From: JAJPKK01 sp963807015
GTDB taxonomy: Bacteria > Pseudomonadota > Alphaproteobacteria > Rhizobiales > Xanthobacteraceae
DNA length: 64,000 nucleotides
NCBI GenBank assembly: GCA_963807015.1
Contig: CAWEAS010000022.1
Location: 270,363-334,362 of the forward strand
Direction: 5' to 3'
Made by a program: the position numbers and the translations under genes. The first letter of the stretch is position 1; each line of letters begins with the position of its first letter. The notes beneath the pieces are model-generated. The model saw only the letters and a program-made list of their open reading frames with translations. It had not been told where the DNA came from and ran no database searches. Shown piece after piece: positions 46,909 through 55,633 of this stretch.

Positions 46909-48101
46909 GTGCGGCGCAGCGCGTCCAAAATTCTGACCACCCATGTCGGCAGCCTGCCGTTTCTCACGCTCGACAGGGGCGTTGCGATCGGCGATGACAC
47001 CCGGCTCGCCGAAGACGTCACCGCCGTCGTCGCGCGACAACGCGAGATCGGCATCGACATCGTCAACGAAGGCGAATATGCCAAGGGCGGCGACTGGCTG
47101 CGCTATATGCTCGAAGACCGCTTCGGCGGGTTTACCGAGATCGACGAGCCGGAGGGAAAGCCGCTCTCGAGCAAGGCAAGGATCGCGAGGAGTTCGCCGA
47201 CTTCTACAAATATGCCAACGAACGCGGCACACTGTTCTACATGCCCGGCGCGCAGATCGCCAAGAAGCGCCCGGTCCAGGCCTGCACCGGGCCGGTGACC
47301 TATCGTCGGCCAGGCCGCTCTGGAGCGCGAGATCGACGTCACCGTCGCGGCCGCCGGCACCGAAGACGTGTTCCTCACGTCGACCGCGCCCGCGAGCCTC
47401 GAAGCCTATCGCCGCAACGACTACTACAAGAGCGAGGAGGAGTACGTCTTCGCCCTCGCCGAGGCGATGCGCGTCGAATACGAGGCCATCGTCGCCGCCG
47501 GCCTGATCCTGCAGGTCGACGATGCCTGGCTGCCGGCGCTGTGGGACCGCATCGGCATAGCGATGGGGCTCGATGCCTTCCGCAAGCGATGCGAGATGCG
47601 GGTCGAGGCGCTCAACCATGCGCTGCGCAACATTCCGGAAGATCGCATGCGCTATCACCTCTGCTGGGGCAGCTGGCACGGGCCGCACGCCTACGATCTC
47701 GAGCTGAGCGACATCGTCGACATCGTGCTGAAGGTGAAGGCGGCAGGCCTATCTCTTCGAAGGCGCCAATGCCCGCCACGAACATGAAGACGCGGTGTGG
47801 GAAAGCGTGAAGCTCCCCGCCGGCAAGATCATCATTCCCGGCGTCATCACCCACTCGACCGACGTGATCGAGCATCCTGAACTCGTCGCGCAGCGCTCGC
47901 TGCGCTATCGCGCGCCTCGTCGGCAAAGAGAACGTGATCGCCGGCGCCGATTGCGGCTTCGGCGGGCGCTCGCATCCGCAGATCGCCTGGGCAAAACTGC
48001 CGCTCCTGGTCGACGGCGCCGCGCGTGCGAGCAAGGCACTGGGGATTTCAAGTAGGCTTCAGCGCCTCGATCGCGAGCGCCCACGCCTTCCGTTCCACTA
48101 A
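46909..48101 (+). pseudogene. MetE-like (cobalamin-independent methionine synthase II family) gene with four frame breaks
   Basis: GTG 46909 has GGAGG 6 bases before it. The pieces in order are SKILTTHVGSLPF; after a break near 47175, EEFADFYKYANERGTLFYMP; after a break near 47303, ALEREIDVTVAAAGTEDVF up to YDLELSDIVDIVLKVK; after a break near 47748, FEGANARHEHEDAVWESVKL; after a break near 47908, LVGKENVIAGADCGFGG. Each piece matches the family, which transfers methyl or related groups to thiols with zinc. No stop falls inside the pieces. As read, the gene cannot make a protein. The breaks look like one-base G loss and C gain, so sequence error is a real option. Confidence 0.75.
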
Positions 48102-48277
48102 CACAGAGAAAGGCGTGGATGGCCGCGACAAGCGCGGCGATGATGATCCCATGTGGTGTTCATCCAACGACGCCCTCGAAGGATGACGTTGATCTAAACG
48201 CCACATGATCCGACGCGCGGAATAATGCTACACATCGGCGTCGGCTCACGCAGAAAGAAAATCGGGAGAAGCGCGCC

Positions 48278-49632
48278 ATGTCCTCGACCAAGGTTGATGT
48301 CATCGAGCTGATCGATCGACATCCGGTCACCGGCTTTCAGATCGGCGTGCTGATCCTCTGCATGCTGGTGGCGGCGCTCGACGGCTTCGACACCCAGGCG
48401 ATCGGCTACACCGCGCCCGCGATCGCGGCGTGCTGAAATTTCCGATGTCGCAGTTCGGACAGGTCGGCTCGATCGGTCTTCTCGGTGCGGCGCTCGGCGC
48501 GCTGTCATTCGGTCCCTTCGCCGATGTGTTCGGCCGCAAGTGGTTCATGATTGTCGCCATCGTCGTCTTTGCGGTCTTCAGCCTGCTGACGGCGCACTCG
48601 GCGTCGTTCGAGCAACTGTTGGGCTATCGTTTCCTCGCCGGCCTCGGCCTCGGCGGCGCGACGCCCGCATTTCTCGCCATGGGCGCCGAACTTGCTCCGA
48701 AGCGCCTGCGCGACGTGTTCGTCACCGTGTTGTTTTCGTCTTTTCCCGCCGGCGGCCTCATCGGTTCACTGACGAGCGCGTGGGTGATCCCGACGTTCGG
48801 CTGGCAAGCGGTGTTCTACATCGGCGCGGTCGCGCCGCTCATCGTCGCGGTCATCCTTGCAATCTGGCTGCCCGAATCCGTTCGCTTCCTGCTCGCGCGC
48901 AACATTCGCCAGGACGAAGTGCGCCGCACGCTGTCGCGCATCATGCCGGGTCAAATTCCGCCCGGCGCCGAACTCATCACGACGCCCGACCCGGCACGGC
49001 AGGGAATGCCTGTGCTTCACCTGTTCACGGAAGGTCGCGCGATACCAACAGTCCTGCTGTGGGTGCCGTTCTTCATGGCGTTCATGGTGCTGCTGACCGT
49101 GACGTTCTGGACGCCGTCGGTACTCAATTCCGTCGGCTTCTCGCTGTCGGCCGCGGCATTGATCGTCGGCCTCAACAATTTCGGCAGCGTGTGCGCGAGC
49201 GCCATGTCGGGCTGGCTGGTGCACCGATTCGGCGCCTACCGGATGCTGATACCCGGCTTCATTATCGGCGGCTTGTGCCTCGCCTGGTTCGGGCAGGCGA
49301 CGTCGTCGGTGTTTGCTTTGAGCATCGCGTCCCTGCTCGCCGGCTTCTTTGTCGGCGGAACTGGAACCGGTCTCATCGCGCTGGCAGCGGGAATGTATCC
49401 GACCTCGGTCCGCTCCACCGGCATCGGCTGGGCCATGGGCATGGGCCGCGTCGGACAATTTTTCGGACCGTTCCTCACCGGTCTCCTGGTAGCGCTCGGC
49501 TGGAAAGTCGGCGGCATCTTTTATGTCGCGGCGATACCGTGCTTCATCGGCGCGTTGTTCCTGTTCTTCCTGATTGTTCTCGCGTCCGCCATGGAGCCCG
49601 ACGCATCCGCAAAAGCTGCGCCCGCCGAATAG
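48278..49632 (+). CDS. MFS aromatic-acid:H+ symporter-like transporter, N-terminus frameshifted
   Basis: The native start is ATG 48278 with GGGAGA upstream: MSSTKVDVIELIDRHPVTGF, then LVAALDGFDTQAIGYTAPAI. The frame stops at 48434 unless one G is restored in GCGTGCTG (about 48428). From GTG 48430 the other frame gives the remaining helices: GLLGAALGALSFGPFADVFG with the MFS loop, and TGLIALAAGMYPTSVRSTGI with GWAMGMGRVGQ. DGFDTQAIGYTAP and SVRSTGIGWAMGxGRxG are marks of the AAHS family (aromatic acid uptake). As read, helix 1 is lost. Confidence 0.82.
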
Positions 49633-49755
49633 CCGCGGACCAAGCTTCGTCGAATTTGCGGCGCGGGACTCACGTCTCCGCCCATTTTGCATCCTATTGG
49701 TGCCGCATCTCTGCGCGACGACAGGCGTGCGCTCGAATCCATTCAGGAGAACGTT

Positions 49756-50160
49756 ATGCCAGAACGGCTCGTCTCACGGGCAGCAACAACCGTGAGCTTG
49801 ATAGCTGCATCACTTGCGCTCGGCTCGACCGGCACGCGCGCGGATTGTCTGCCGGGACCGGGCCAGGCCGCCGCAAACGGCCATTGGTATTATCGCATTG
49901 ATCATGCGACCAACCGCAAGTGCTGGTACCTCTCGCAATCAGGTCCGGCAGCAGCGCCGGAAGCCGATGGAGCACGCGCTCCGCAGAATCGGCAATCGGC
50001 TAGCCATTCCGCTGCCAGCGAATTGTCTACGCATTCCGCCGCCGGCGAAATCGGCGAACAAACATGTCGCAAGCCGCCTCACCGAAGCGGAGCGCTCGAC
50101 GTTGTTCCACGAGTTCCTGCTGTGGAAGGAACGGCAGAAACCCTAGGACGTCGTCCGTGA
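49756..50160 (+). CDS. Small exported protein, frameshifted
   Basis: ATG 49756 is preceded by AGGAGA. A signal peptide (TTVSLIAASLALGSTGTRA) is followed by DCLPGPGQAAANGHWYYRID, then HATNRKCWYLSQ. From about 49938 the +1 frame fits better: QVRQQRRKPMEHALRR, then ASRLTEAERSTLFHEFLLWK, ending ERQKP at 50146. I recall this combination from a Bradyrhizobium family of short exported proteins of unknown function. As read, the frame runs to 50160 with weak sequence. The gene was probably intact until a one-base insertion. Confidence 0.6.
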   Translation: MPERLVSRAATTVSLIAASLALGSTGTRADCLPGPGQAAANGHWYYRIDHATNRKCWYLSQSGPAAAPEADGARAPQNRQSASHSAASELSTHSAAGEIGEQTCRKPPHRSGALDVVPRVPAVEGTAETLGRRP

Positions 50161-50176
50161 CCGATCGATCGGCGCG

Positions 50177-50527
50177 CTACCGCGCGGCGGTCACCTGAAT
50201 CTCGACCTTTTTCTCGGGGCCTTGCAACAGCGCCTCGATGCACGCGCGCGCCGGCGCAGCGCCCGCAGGCACCCACGCGTCCCACACCTTGTTCATCTCT
50301 TCGACGGTGCGGATGTCCGAGAGCCAGATGGTCGCCTTGAGGAGCTTCGACTTGTCGGTGCCGGCTTTCGCCAGGTAGCCGTCGATGATCGCGAGGATTT
50401 CGGCGGTCTGCTCGCCAACGCCGCGATCGACCGTCTTAACGGCGGTGAACCCGGCAAGATAGACGGTGTCGCCGTGGATCACGGCCTTGCTCATGCGGGC
50501 GCCCGTCTCGATGCGTTCGATCTTCAT
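50177..50527 (-). CDS. RidA-family protein
   Basis: 116 residues from ATG 50527, set by AGGAGA 6 bases upstream. Motifs: MSKAVIHGDTVYLAGFTAVK, EQTAEILAIIDGYLAKAGTD, KATIWLSDI, and APARACIEALLQGPEKKVEI. RidA proteins hydrolyse reactive enamine/imine intermediates. The substrate-binding Arg and Glu near the end (PARACIEA) are present. Its upstream side is a repeat. Confidence 0.9.
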   Translation of the reverse strand: MKIERIETGARMSKAVIHGDTVYLAGFTAVKTVDRGVGEQTAEILAIIDGYLAKAGTDKSKLLKATIWLSDIRTVEEMNKVWDAWVPAGAAPARACIEALLQGPEKKVEIQVTAAR

Positions 50528-50635
50528 GTCGTCTCCTGATTGCCGGCTCGCGGGCCACGACGAATAGCGTTTTGTCGTGGGCGTGACAAATGTCCGCGAG
50601 GCAAGGCGCGAGTGCGCGCACCGAGCCGTAGTGAT

Positions 50636-50761
50636 GTAGGGTGGGCAAAGCGAAGCGTGCCCACCGCGACGCTGCCACTCGCGGCAATGCCGAACGTGGG
50701 CACGGCGGAAGTATTTACGTCGCAAAAATTGCGAAACCTCGGCCGCCTTTGCCCACCCTAC
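50636..50761. repeat. Intergenic palindrome, TAGGGTGGGCAAAG family
   Basis: GTAGGGTGGGCAAAGCGAAG starts the element and GCCTTTGCCCACCCTAC ends it. The right arm is diverged inside, with CGCAAAAATTGCG as a small inner palindrome, as at 57822. It lies between the RidA gene start and the end of the EF-hand gene. Confidence 0.78.
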
Positions 50762-50773
50762 GATTTGCTATCG

Positions 50774-52594
50774 TTAAAACTTGATCTGCTGACCCGTCTC
50801 TTCCGAGATCACCTTCGCGCCATCCGGATGGCCTTCGGGCGTCTCGACGCCGCGGAGCAAAAGGAACGTCGGGGACAAGGGGGCAAGGCCGGCGGGGAAA
50901 CGAATCTTGCGGTGAATGAGAAATTCGCCGCGCTGATTGCGGGTGAGCGCGCCGGCATTTTCCAGCTGCAGCAATCCTGCCGCGCCCGGCAGCACCTCGT
51001 AGCGGACGGCCGGCGCGTTTGCGACCACCGTCCGCGGGTCGATATCGACGACACCGCCGGGGCTGAATTGCTCGAGATCGGACTCAAGGTCGGTCGGCCC
51101 GGTGCGCACGACGACACCGCTCGAATCTCCCTTGAGCGTCAGCACGCCCGCTTCCTTCACGATGGTGAGCCGCGGCTGTTTCTTGTCCTCATAGGCCGAG
51201 CGGATTTGCCCCGACGGCACCGAGAACGCCGCCGCATTCTGGCGTGCGGCGACCATAGCGGGCTCCTTGCCGGTATCGCGGCGCACCGCCGCGAGCGCGA
51301 ACGCACCATCGGTCGATTTCGCTTCGGTGAATGACCGCAGGCAGTTTGACCGCGCGAGGAAACTCACGCGGTCGGCCGGCAATCCGCTGATGCCAGCGAG
51401 CGCAATGGGTTGCTGCGGCGTCACCGGGCGCGGCGTGGCATTCGCCTGGCTCGCAGGCGGCGAACTTATGGCGACGCCGGGCACAGCGTTCGAAGCGATG
51501 GTGATGTGATTTGACTGCGCCGTCACCCCGAACGCCACCAGTCGCTCGACGCGATCGGTCGCACCGGTGACGCGCCAGATGGTCGGCTCATGGGAGATGG
51601 CGACGATGTAGAGCGGCCCCTCCCCGGCCTCGATCCTGATCTCGCCGGTACCGGTCCCAACATCCTGCGAGCCGAGACCAACCGTCGAGATTGCCTCGCT
51701 CTTGTAAGCGCTGAGCACGGCGACGGTGGCGGCATCCGATGCCTTCGGCATCGTGCATTCGGCGCGCGTCGCAGCCTCCTGCCGTTCCCGCGCCGCGTCG
51801 GCCTCGCGCTTGCGGTAGCCGTTGAGTTCGTCCTGCGAGATGGTGCCGTTGCCGTCGGTATCGACGGCGCGGAAGACTCCGGTCGCGGCGGCCTCGAAGT
51901 CCGCCATCGTCACCTTGCCGTCGTGACCGACGGGGAGCAGGCGCCTGACCTCATCGGCCATCGGATTGCCGCGCTGATTCATTACGACATTGAGGAGGTT
52001 GGCGAACTGGCCTATTCCGGGGACCGCATTGGCCGCCCTCGGCGTGGAGTCTTTGGGACCCGCAGCAAAGGCAAAAGCCTCAGCAACACTGATCCGTCCG
52101 TCACCGTCAGTGTCGGCTGCCATCGACTGCCGCACCTCCGCTTCGATGGTGTCGAGCGATTGCGGGGTGGTATTCATTCGCTGATCGTAGCGCAGCGCTT
52201 TGCGCAGTTCGGCCTGCGTCACAAAGCCATCGCCATCGAGATCGGCCCGCAGGATCGTCATCGCGATCGCTGCACGGACGATCCCCCGCGCAACGCTCTC
52301 GTGCAATTCCGCGTCGGCCGCCGTCAATTCATTGTCGCCATCGGCGTCTAACCGACGAAATTCCTGGCGCAGGTTTTCGAGATAGCGGCCAAGAGTCATT
52401 CCAGCAGAGAGCCTTGGCAGGAATATCTGCGTGGTCGGATCGCTCGTGGCTTGCGCCGGCGGAGCGATGATTGCCGAAACTCTCGGCGGCGGCGTCGCGT
52501 TATTTTGATTTGGTGCCGGCTGCGCGAGCGCCGCACTCGCGACCACGCTCGCAGCAAACCACAGTGCAGTGGAACGCAATAAGCCGTGGACCAT
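50774..52594 (-). CDS. Exported EF-hand calcium-binding protein
   Basis: 606 residues from ATG 52594, preceded by GGGAGC. A signal peptide ends near ALAQ. EF-hand loops are at about 83-94 (DADGDNELTAAD), 118-129 (DLDGDGFVTQAE), 161-172 (DTDGDGRISVAE) and 245-256 (DTDGNGTISQDE), with a weaker one near 224. The C-terminal 300 residues are beta-rich and unlike any family I recognise (GEIRIEAGEGPLYIVAISHE). Calcium binding in the periplasm is likely; the role is not known. Confidence 0.8.
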   Translation of the reverse strand: MVHGLLRSTALWFAASVVASAALAQPAPNQNNATPPPRVSAIIAPPAQATSDPTTQIFLPRLSAGMTLGRYLENLRQEFRRLDADGDNELTAADAELHESVARGIVRAAIAMTILRADLDGDGFVTQAELRKALRYDQRMNTTPQSLDTIEAEVRQSMAADTDGDGRISVAEAFAFAAGPKDSTPRAANAVPGIGQFANLLNVVMNQRGNPMADEVRRLLPVGHDGKVTMADFEAAATGVFRAVDTDGNGTISQDELNGYRKREADAARERQEAATRAECTMPKASDAATVAVLSAYKSEAISTVGLGSQDVGTGTGEIRIEAGEGPLYIVAISHEPTIWRVTGATDRVERLVAFGVTAQSNHITIASNAVPGVAISSPPASQANATPRPVTPQQPIALAGISGLPADRVSFLARSNCLRSFTEAKSTDGAFALAAVRRDTGKEPAMVAARQNAAAFSVPSGQIRSAYEDKKQPRLTIVKEAGVLTLKGDSSGVVVRTGPTDLESDLEQFSPGGVVDIDPRTVVANAPAVRYEVLPGAAGLLQLENAGALTRNQRGEFLIHRKIRFPAGLAPLSPTFLLLRGVETPEGHPDGAKVISEETGQQIKF

Positions 52595-52719
52595 GGTGTT
52601 GCTCCCGGTGGCCGTAATGGCGATAGCGCAGCGCGCATCGTCCGGCAAAGCCGAACGCAAACTTGAGATAAATTTCGGTTCCGCAATTATCTTAAATCGA
52701 AGGCAGCGGTGTGACGCCT

Positions 52720-54081
52720 TTATCCCGCCCGCTTCGGCTGCCGCTTCGGTCGCGTCGGCGTCAGGCGCGCATGGGCGAGCACCTTGCGCACCAGGCTCGG
52801 GAAGGCAGCGTCAGCGATCTCGTCAGGCGCAAGCCACCACATTCCCTCGGGCGCGTCCGTTCCATGAGGCACGCACGCGGTGAAGACCTCGAGTTCCAGC
52901 GGGAAATGGGTGAACACGTGATTAACCACGCCGGCGATGCGCCGCCACGCGACCTCTCCCGCAACATCGAAGCGCGGCGCGTCGGTAAGCGCGCCCGTCA
53001 CGTCGAAATCGGGATGCCATTCGGTGGTCGGCACCTCCGTCATGCCGCCGAGAAGGCCCCGCGCCGCGCGCCGGCGCACCAGCACGTGGCCGTCCGCGCG
53101 GATGGCCACATACGCGGCGCCGCGCCGCAACTGCCCTTCGCGCTTTTTCGCGCGGCGCGGAAAGCTTTCGGCATCCCCACGCGCTGAAGCCGCGCACGCG
53201 GTGAGGAACGGACAGAGCACGCAGGCCGGGGCCTTCGGCGTGCAGATCGTGGCGCCGAGGTCCATCATCGCCTGCGCAAAATCCCCGGCACGGCGGTCGG
53301 GCACGAGGCGCGCCGCGAATGCGCGGATCGCAGGCTTAGCGTCGGGCAACGGCGCCTCGATAGCAAACAGCCGCGTCACCACGCGCTCGACATTGCCGTC
53401 GACGGCAGCCGCCTTGCGATCGAACGCAATCGCCGCAATCGCCGCCGCGGTGTAAGGGCCGATCCCCGGCAGGGTCGCAAGCTCATCTTCGGTATCCGGG
53501 AAACCGCCGCGCGCCGCGACCGCGCGGGCGCAGGCATGAAGATTGCGCGCGCGTGCGTAATAGCCGAGGCCCGCCCAGAGGCCGAGCACGTCCTCGATGT
53601 CGGCCGCCGCGAGCGCCGCAACTGAAGGAAACCGCGCCAGGAATTTGAGGTAGTACGGCATCACTGCGGTCACGGTCGTCTGCTGCAGCATGATCTCGGA
53701 GAGCCACACGCGATAAGGATCGGGCGTCTCGCCGGGGAGCGCGCGCCACGGCAGCCGGCGGCGATGCCGGTCGTACCACGCGAGCAGATCGGCGGCGCTG
53801 GGTTCACCAGCCCGACGAGGGGACAAGTTGGCCGGGGCCGGACGGCGTCGCTTCTTCTCCCCTTCCCCTTGTGGGGAGGGGTCGGGGGTGGGGGTCGGGA
53901 GATGTGGCACATCCTCGCCGAAGCCTCCCGACCCCCCACCCCGACCCTCCCCCACAAGGGGGGAGGGAGAAGGCACCGCCGTGCCGCGCGAACCAACCTT
54001 GCCGGCCGCCTTTTTTGGTGACGAGCCGACGCGCTTCGAACGTGCCCGCTTCTGCTTTGTTGGCCTGCCTGCTACGGTCAT
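52720..54081 (-). CDS. mutY: A/G-specific adenine glycosylase
   Basis: 454 residues from ATG 54081. MutY removes A mispaired with 8-oxoG. The catalytic core starts near 96: WLSEIMLQQTTVTAVMPYYL with the catalytic Glu, LPGIGPYTAAAIAAIAFD (helix-hairpin-helix), and VDGNVERVVTRLF with the catalytic Asp. The 4Fe-4S ligands are CTPKAPACVLCPFLTAC. A NUDIX-like C-terminal domain reads 8-oxoG. Residues 37-77 come from a palindromic repeat element and are not part of the family. It is divergent from the DUF721 gene. Confidence 0.94.
   Translation of the reverse strand: MTVAGRPTKQKRARSKRVGSSPKKAAGKVGSRGTAVPSPSPLVGEGRGGGSGGFGEDVPHLPTPTPDPSPQGEGEKKRRRPAPANLSPRRAGEPSAADLLAWYDRHRRRLPWRALPGETPDPYRVWLSEIMLQQTTVTAVMPYYLKFLARFPSVAALAAADIEDVLGLWAGLGYYARARNLHACARAVAARGGFPDTEDELATLPGIGPYTAAAIAAIAFDRKAAAVDGNVERVVTRLFAIEAPLPDAKPAIRAFAARLVPDRRAGDFAQAMMDLGATICTPKAPACVLCPFLTACAASARGDAESFPRRAKKREGQLRRGAAYVAIRADGHVLVRRRAARGLLGGMTEVPTTEWHPDFDVTGALTDAPRFDVAGEVAWRRIAGVVNHVFTHFPLELEVFTACVPHGTDAPEGMWWLAPDEIADAAFPSLVRKVLAHARLTPTRPKRQPKRAG
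53852..53973. repeat. Palindromic element lying in frame inside mutY
   Basis: The left arm begins CTTCTCCCCTTCCCCTTGTG and the right arm ends CACAAGGGGGGAGGGAGAAG; the arms extend inward past CGGGGGTGGGGG and pair nearly throughout. About 122 bases. Read on the minus strand in the mutY frame it encodes SPSPLVGEGRGGGSGG, then LPTPTPDPSPQGEGEK. Translated fragments of this kind recur in alphaproteobacterial genomes as repeat sequence. Confidence 0.8.
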
Positions 54082-54156
54082 GGGCAAGCTCTGGCAGAGC
54101 GGTGCGCCGCGAACAAGCCGCGACGCCCATCTGCTAACAACCGCGGAATCGCGACC

Positions 54157-54645
54157 ATGAAACCCGCGCCCATGAAGAAGCCGTCCGGGCCGAAGCCGCT
54201 GGCCGACCTCATCGGCGCATGCGTCGGCCATGTCTTCGAGCGGCAGGGCTTTGCATCGCGGGAAATCGTGACGCACTGGGACGAGATCGTCGGCGCCGAG
54301 GTGGCGGCTCACGCCGAGCCGCTGCGGATGAACTGGGTCCGCACCTCGGACCCGGATGACATGCAGCCCGCCACTCTGGTGCTGCGCGTCGAAGGTCCCG
54401 CGGCGATCGAGATCCAGCACCTGTCGGGGCTGATCGTCGAGCGCGTGAACCGCTATTTCGGCTGGCAGGCAATTTCGGGCATCGCGCTCCGCCAGGCGCC
54501 GCTCGCCCGCCGCAACCGCAAGCCGCGCCGCCCCAAGATCGACGACGCCCGCGCGGCAGCGCTGGCGGCAGAGATGACCGGCATAACGGACGATCGCCTG
54601 CGTGCGGCGCTCGGCCGCCTTGCCGCGGCAATCAAGCCCGCGTGA
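54157..54645 (+). CDS. DUF721 (DciA-like) protein
   Basis: 162 residues. It has ADLIGACVGHVFERQGFASR, IVTHWDEIVGAEVAAHAEPL, LVLRVEGPAAIEIQHLSGLI and VERVNRYFGWQAISGIALRQ. This is the DUF721 family; some members (DciA) help load the DnaB helicase. The C-terminus is basic and probably disordered. In related genomes mutY, DUF721 and a DsbA-like gene sit together, as here. Confidence 0.88.
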   Translation: MKPAPMKKPSGPKPLADLIGACVGHVFERQGFASREIVTHWDEIVGAEVAAHAEPLRMNWVRTSDPDDMQPATLVLRVEGPAAIEIQHLSGLIVERVNRYFGWQAISGIALRQAPLARRNRKPRRPKIDDARAAALAAEMTGITDDRLRAALGRLAAAIKPA

Positions 54646-54796
54646 CCGAAGGACGCGGTACGGCTGCGCTCCCGCACGACAATCGTTCTCGGTGACGCAC
54701 CCCGCAACCATTACCAAATTGCAAACCGCCCCCTGTTGCGCAAACCGCTCCCTATTGCGAAAATCGCGCTATGTGAAGGGGACCAACGGAGGCTAC

Positions 54797-55456
54797 ATGA
54801 TCACCCGCCGCACGTTCGTTACGACCACCACGCTGGCGCTCGCCGCCTTCGCGTCCATGGGCACGTTCGAATGGCTCTGGCGGCTTGGCGGCACCGCCCA
54901 GGCCGACACCATCTCGATGCTCGAACTCGAAGCCAAGGGTCCGCTTGACGACATTCCGCTCGGCGCCAAGGACGCGCCGGTCACCATCATCGAGTACGCC
55001 TCGATGACGTGCCCGCACTGCGCGCGGTTCGAGGCCGAGACCTTCCCGGCGCTGAAGGAGAAGTACATCGACACCGGCAAGGTACGCTACATCATGCGCG
55101 AGTTCCCGCTCGATCGCCTGGCTGCGGCGGCATTCATGCTCGCGCGCTGCGCCGGGCCGGAAAAATACAATCCGCTGATCGAGACGCTGTTCGCCCAGCA
55201 GCAGAAGTGGGCAGTGCGCGACGCGATCCCACCGCTCCTCGCCATCGCCAAGCAGGCAGGCTTCACCGAGGAGAGCTTCCAGTCCTGCATCAACGACACG
55301 GCGCTTCTCAACAAGGTCCAGCAAATGCGCGACATCGGCTCGCGCAAGTTCAAGGTCGACTCGACCCCGACGTTCTTCATCAACGGCGAGCGCCACGGCG
55401 GCGAGCTCACGATCGAGCAGATCGACAAGATCATCGCGCCAATGCTGAAGAGCTGA
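54797..55456 (+). CDS. DsbA-family thiol oxidoreductase
   Basis: 219 residues from ATG 54797, set by GGAGG 4 bases upstream. It starts MITRRTFVTTTTLALAAFAS, a twin-arginine-like signal, so it is exported. The active site is CPHC in IIEYASMTCPHCARFEAETF. FKVDSTPTFFINGERHGGEL carries the cis-Pro loop. It is thus a periplasmic disulfide oxidase or reductase of the DsbA/BdbD type. It follows the DUF721 gene; smc, which often follows in relatives, is absent. Confidence 0.92.
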   Translation: MITRRTFVTTTTLALAAFASMGTFEWLWRLGGTAQADTISMLELEAKGPLDDIPLGAKDAPVTIIEYASMTCPHCARFEAETFPALKEKYIDTGKVRYIMREFPLDRLAAAAFMLARCAGPEKYNPLIETLFAQQQKWAVRDAIPPLLAIAKQAGFTEESFQSCINDTALLNKVQQMRDIGSRKFKVDSTPTFFINGERHGGELTIEQIDKIIAPMLKS

Positions 55457-55465
55457 TTTTGGAGC

Positions 55466-55624
55466 ACCCTCCCCTGAAGGGGGAGGGTCGGACCGCCGCA
55501 GGCGGTCCGGGGTGGGGTGACACCTGGTGCAACATAATCTGCGCCGCCGCGTTTGCTGCAGCGCTGCCACCCCCTCCCACCCGCGCCTGCGGCGCGGGTG
55601 ACCTCCCCCCTCCAGGGGGAGGTG
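55466..55624. repeat. Palindromic element, CCCTCCCCT/AGGGGGAGGG family
   Basis: CACCCTCCCCTGAAGGGGGA starts the element and CCCCCTCCAGGGGGAGGTG ends it. Inner pairs include GGACCGCCGCAGGCGGTCC and CACCCGCGCCTGCGGCGCG, each a hairpin of its own. It separates the DsbA gene from the convergent LLM gene. Confidence 0.75.
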
Positions 55625-55633
55625 CATCTGCGG

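Noticed and set aside
46450..47688. A 412-residue open frame on the minus strand.
   Set aside because: It crosses the GlsB gene and the MetE-like remnant; only those match known families.
48540..49901. A 453-residue open frame on the plus strand overlapping the MFS gene.
   Set aside because: It is the wrong frame: Arg/His-rich and without membrane segments, unlike the MFS frame.
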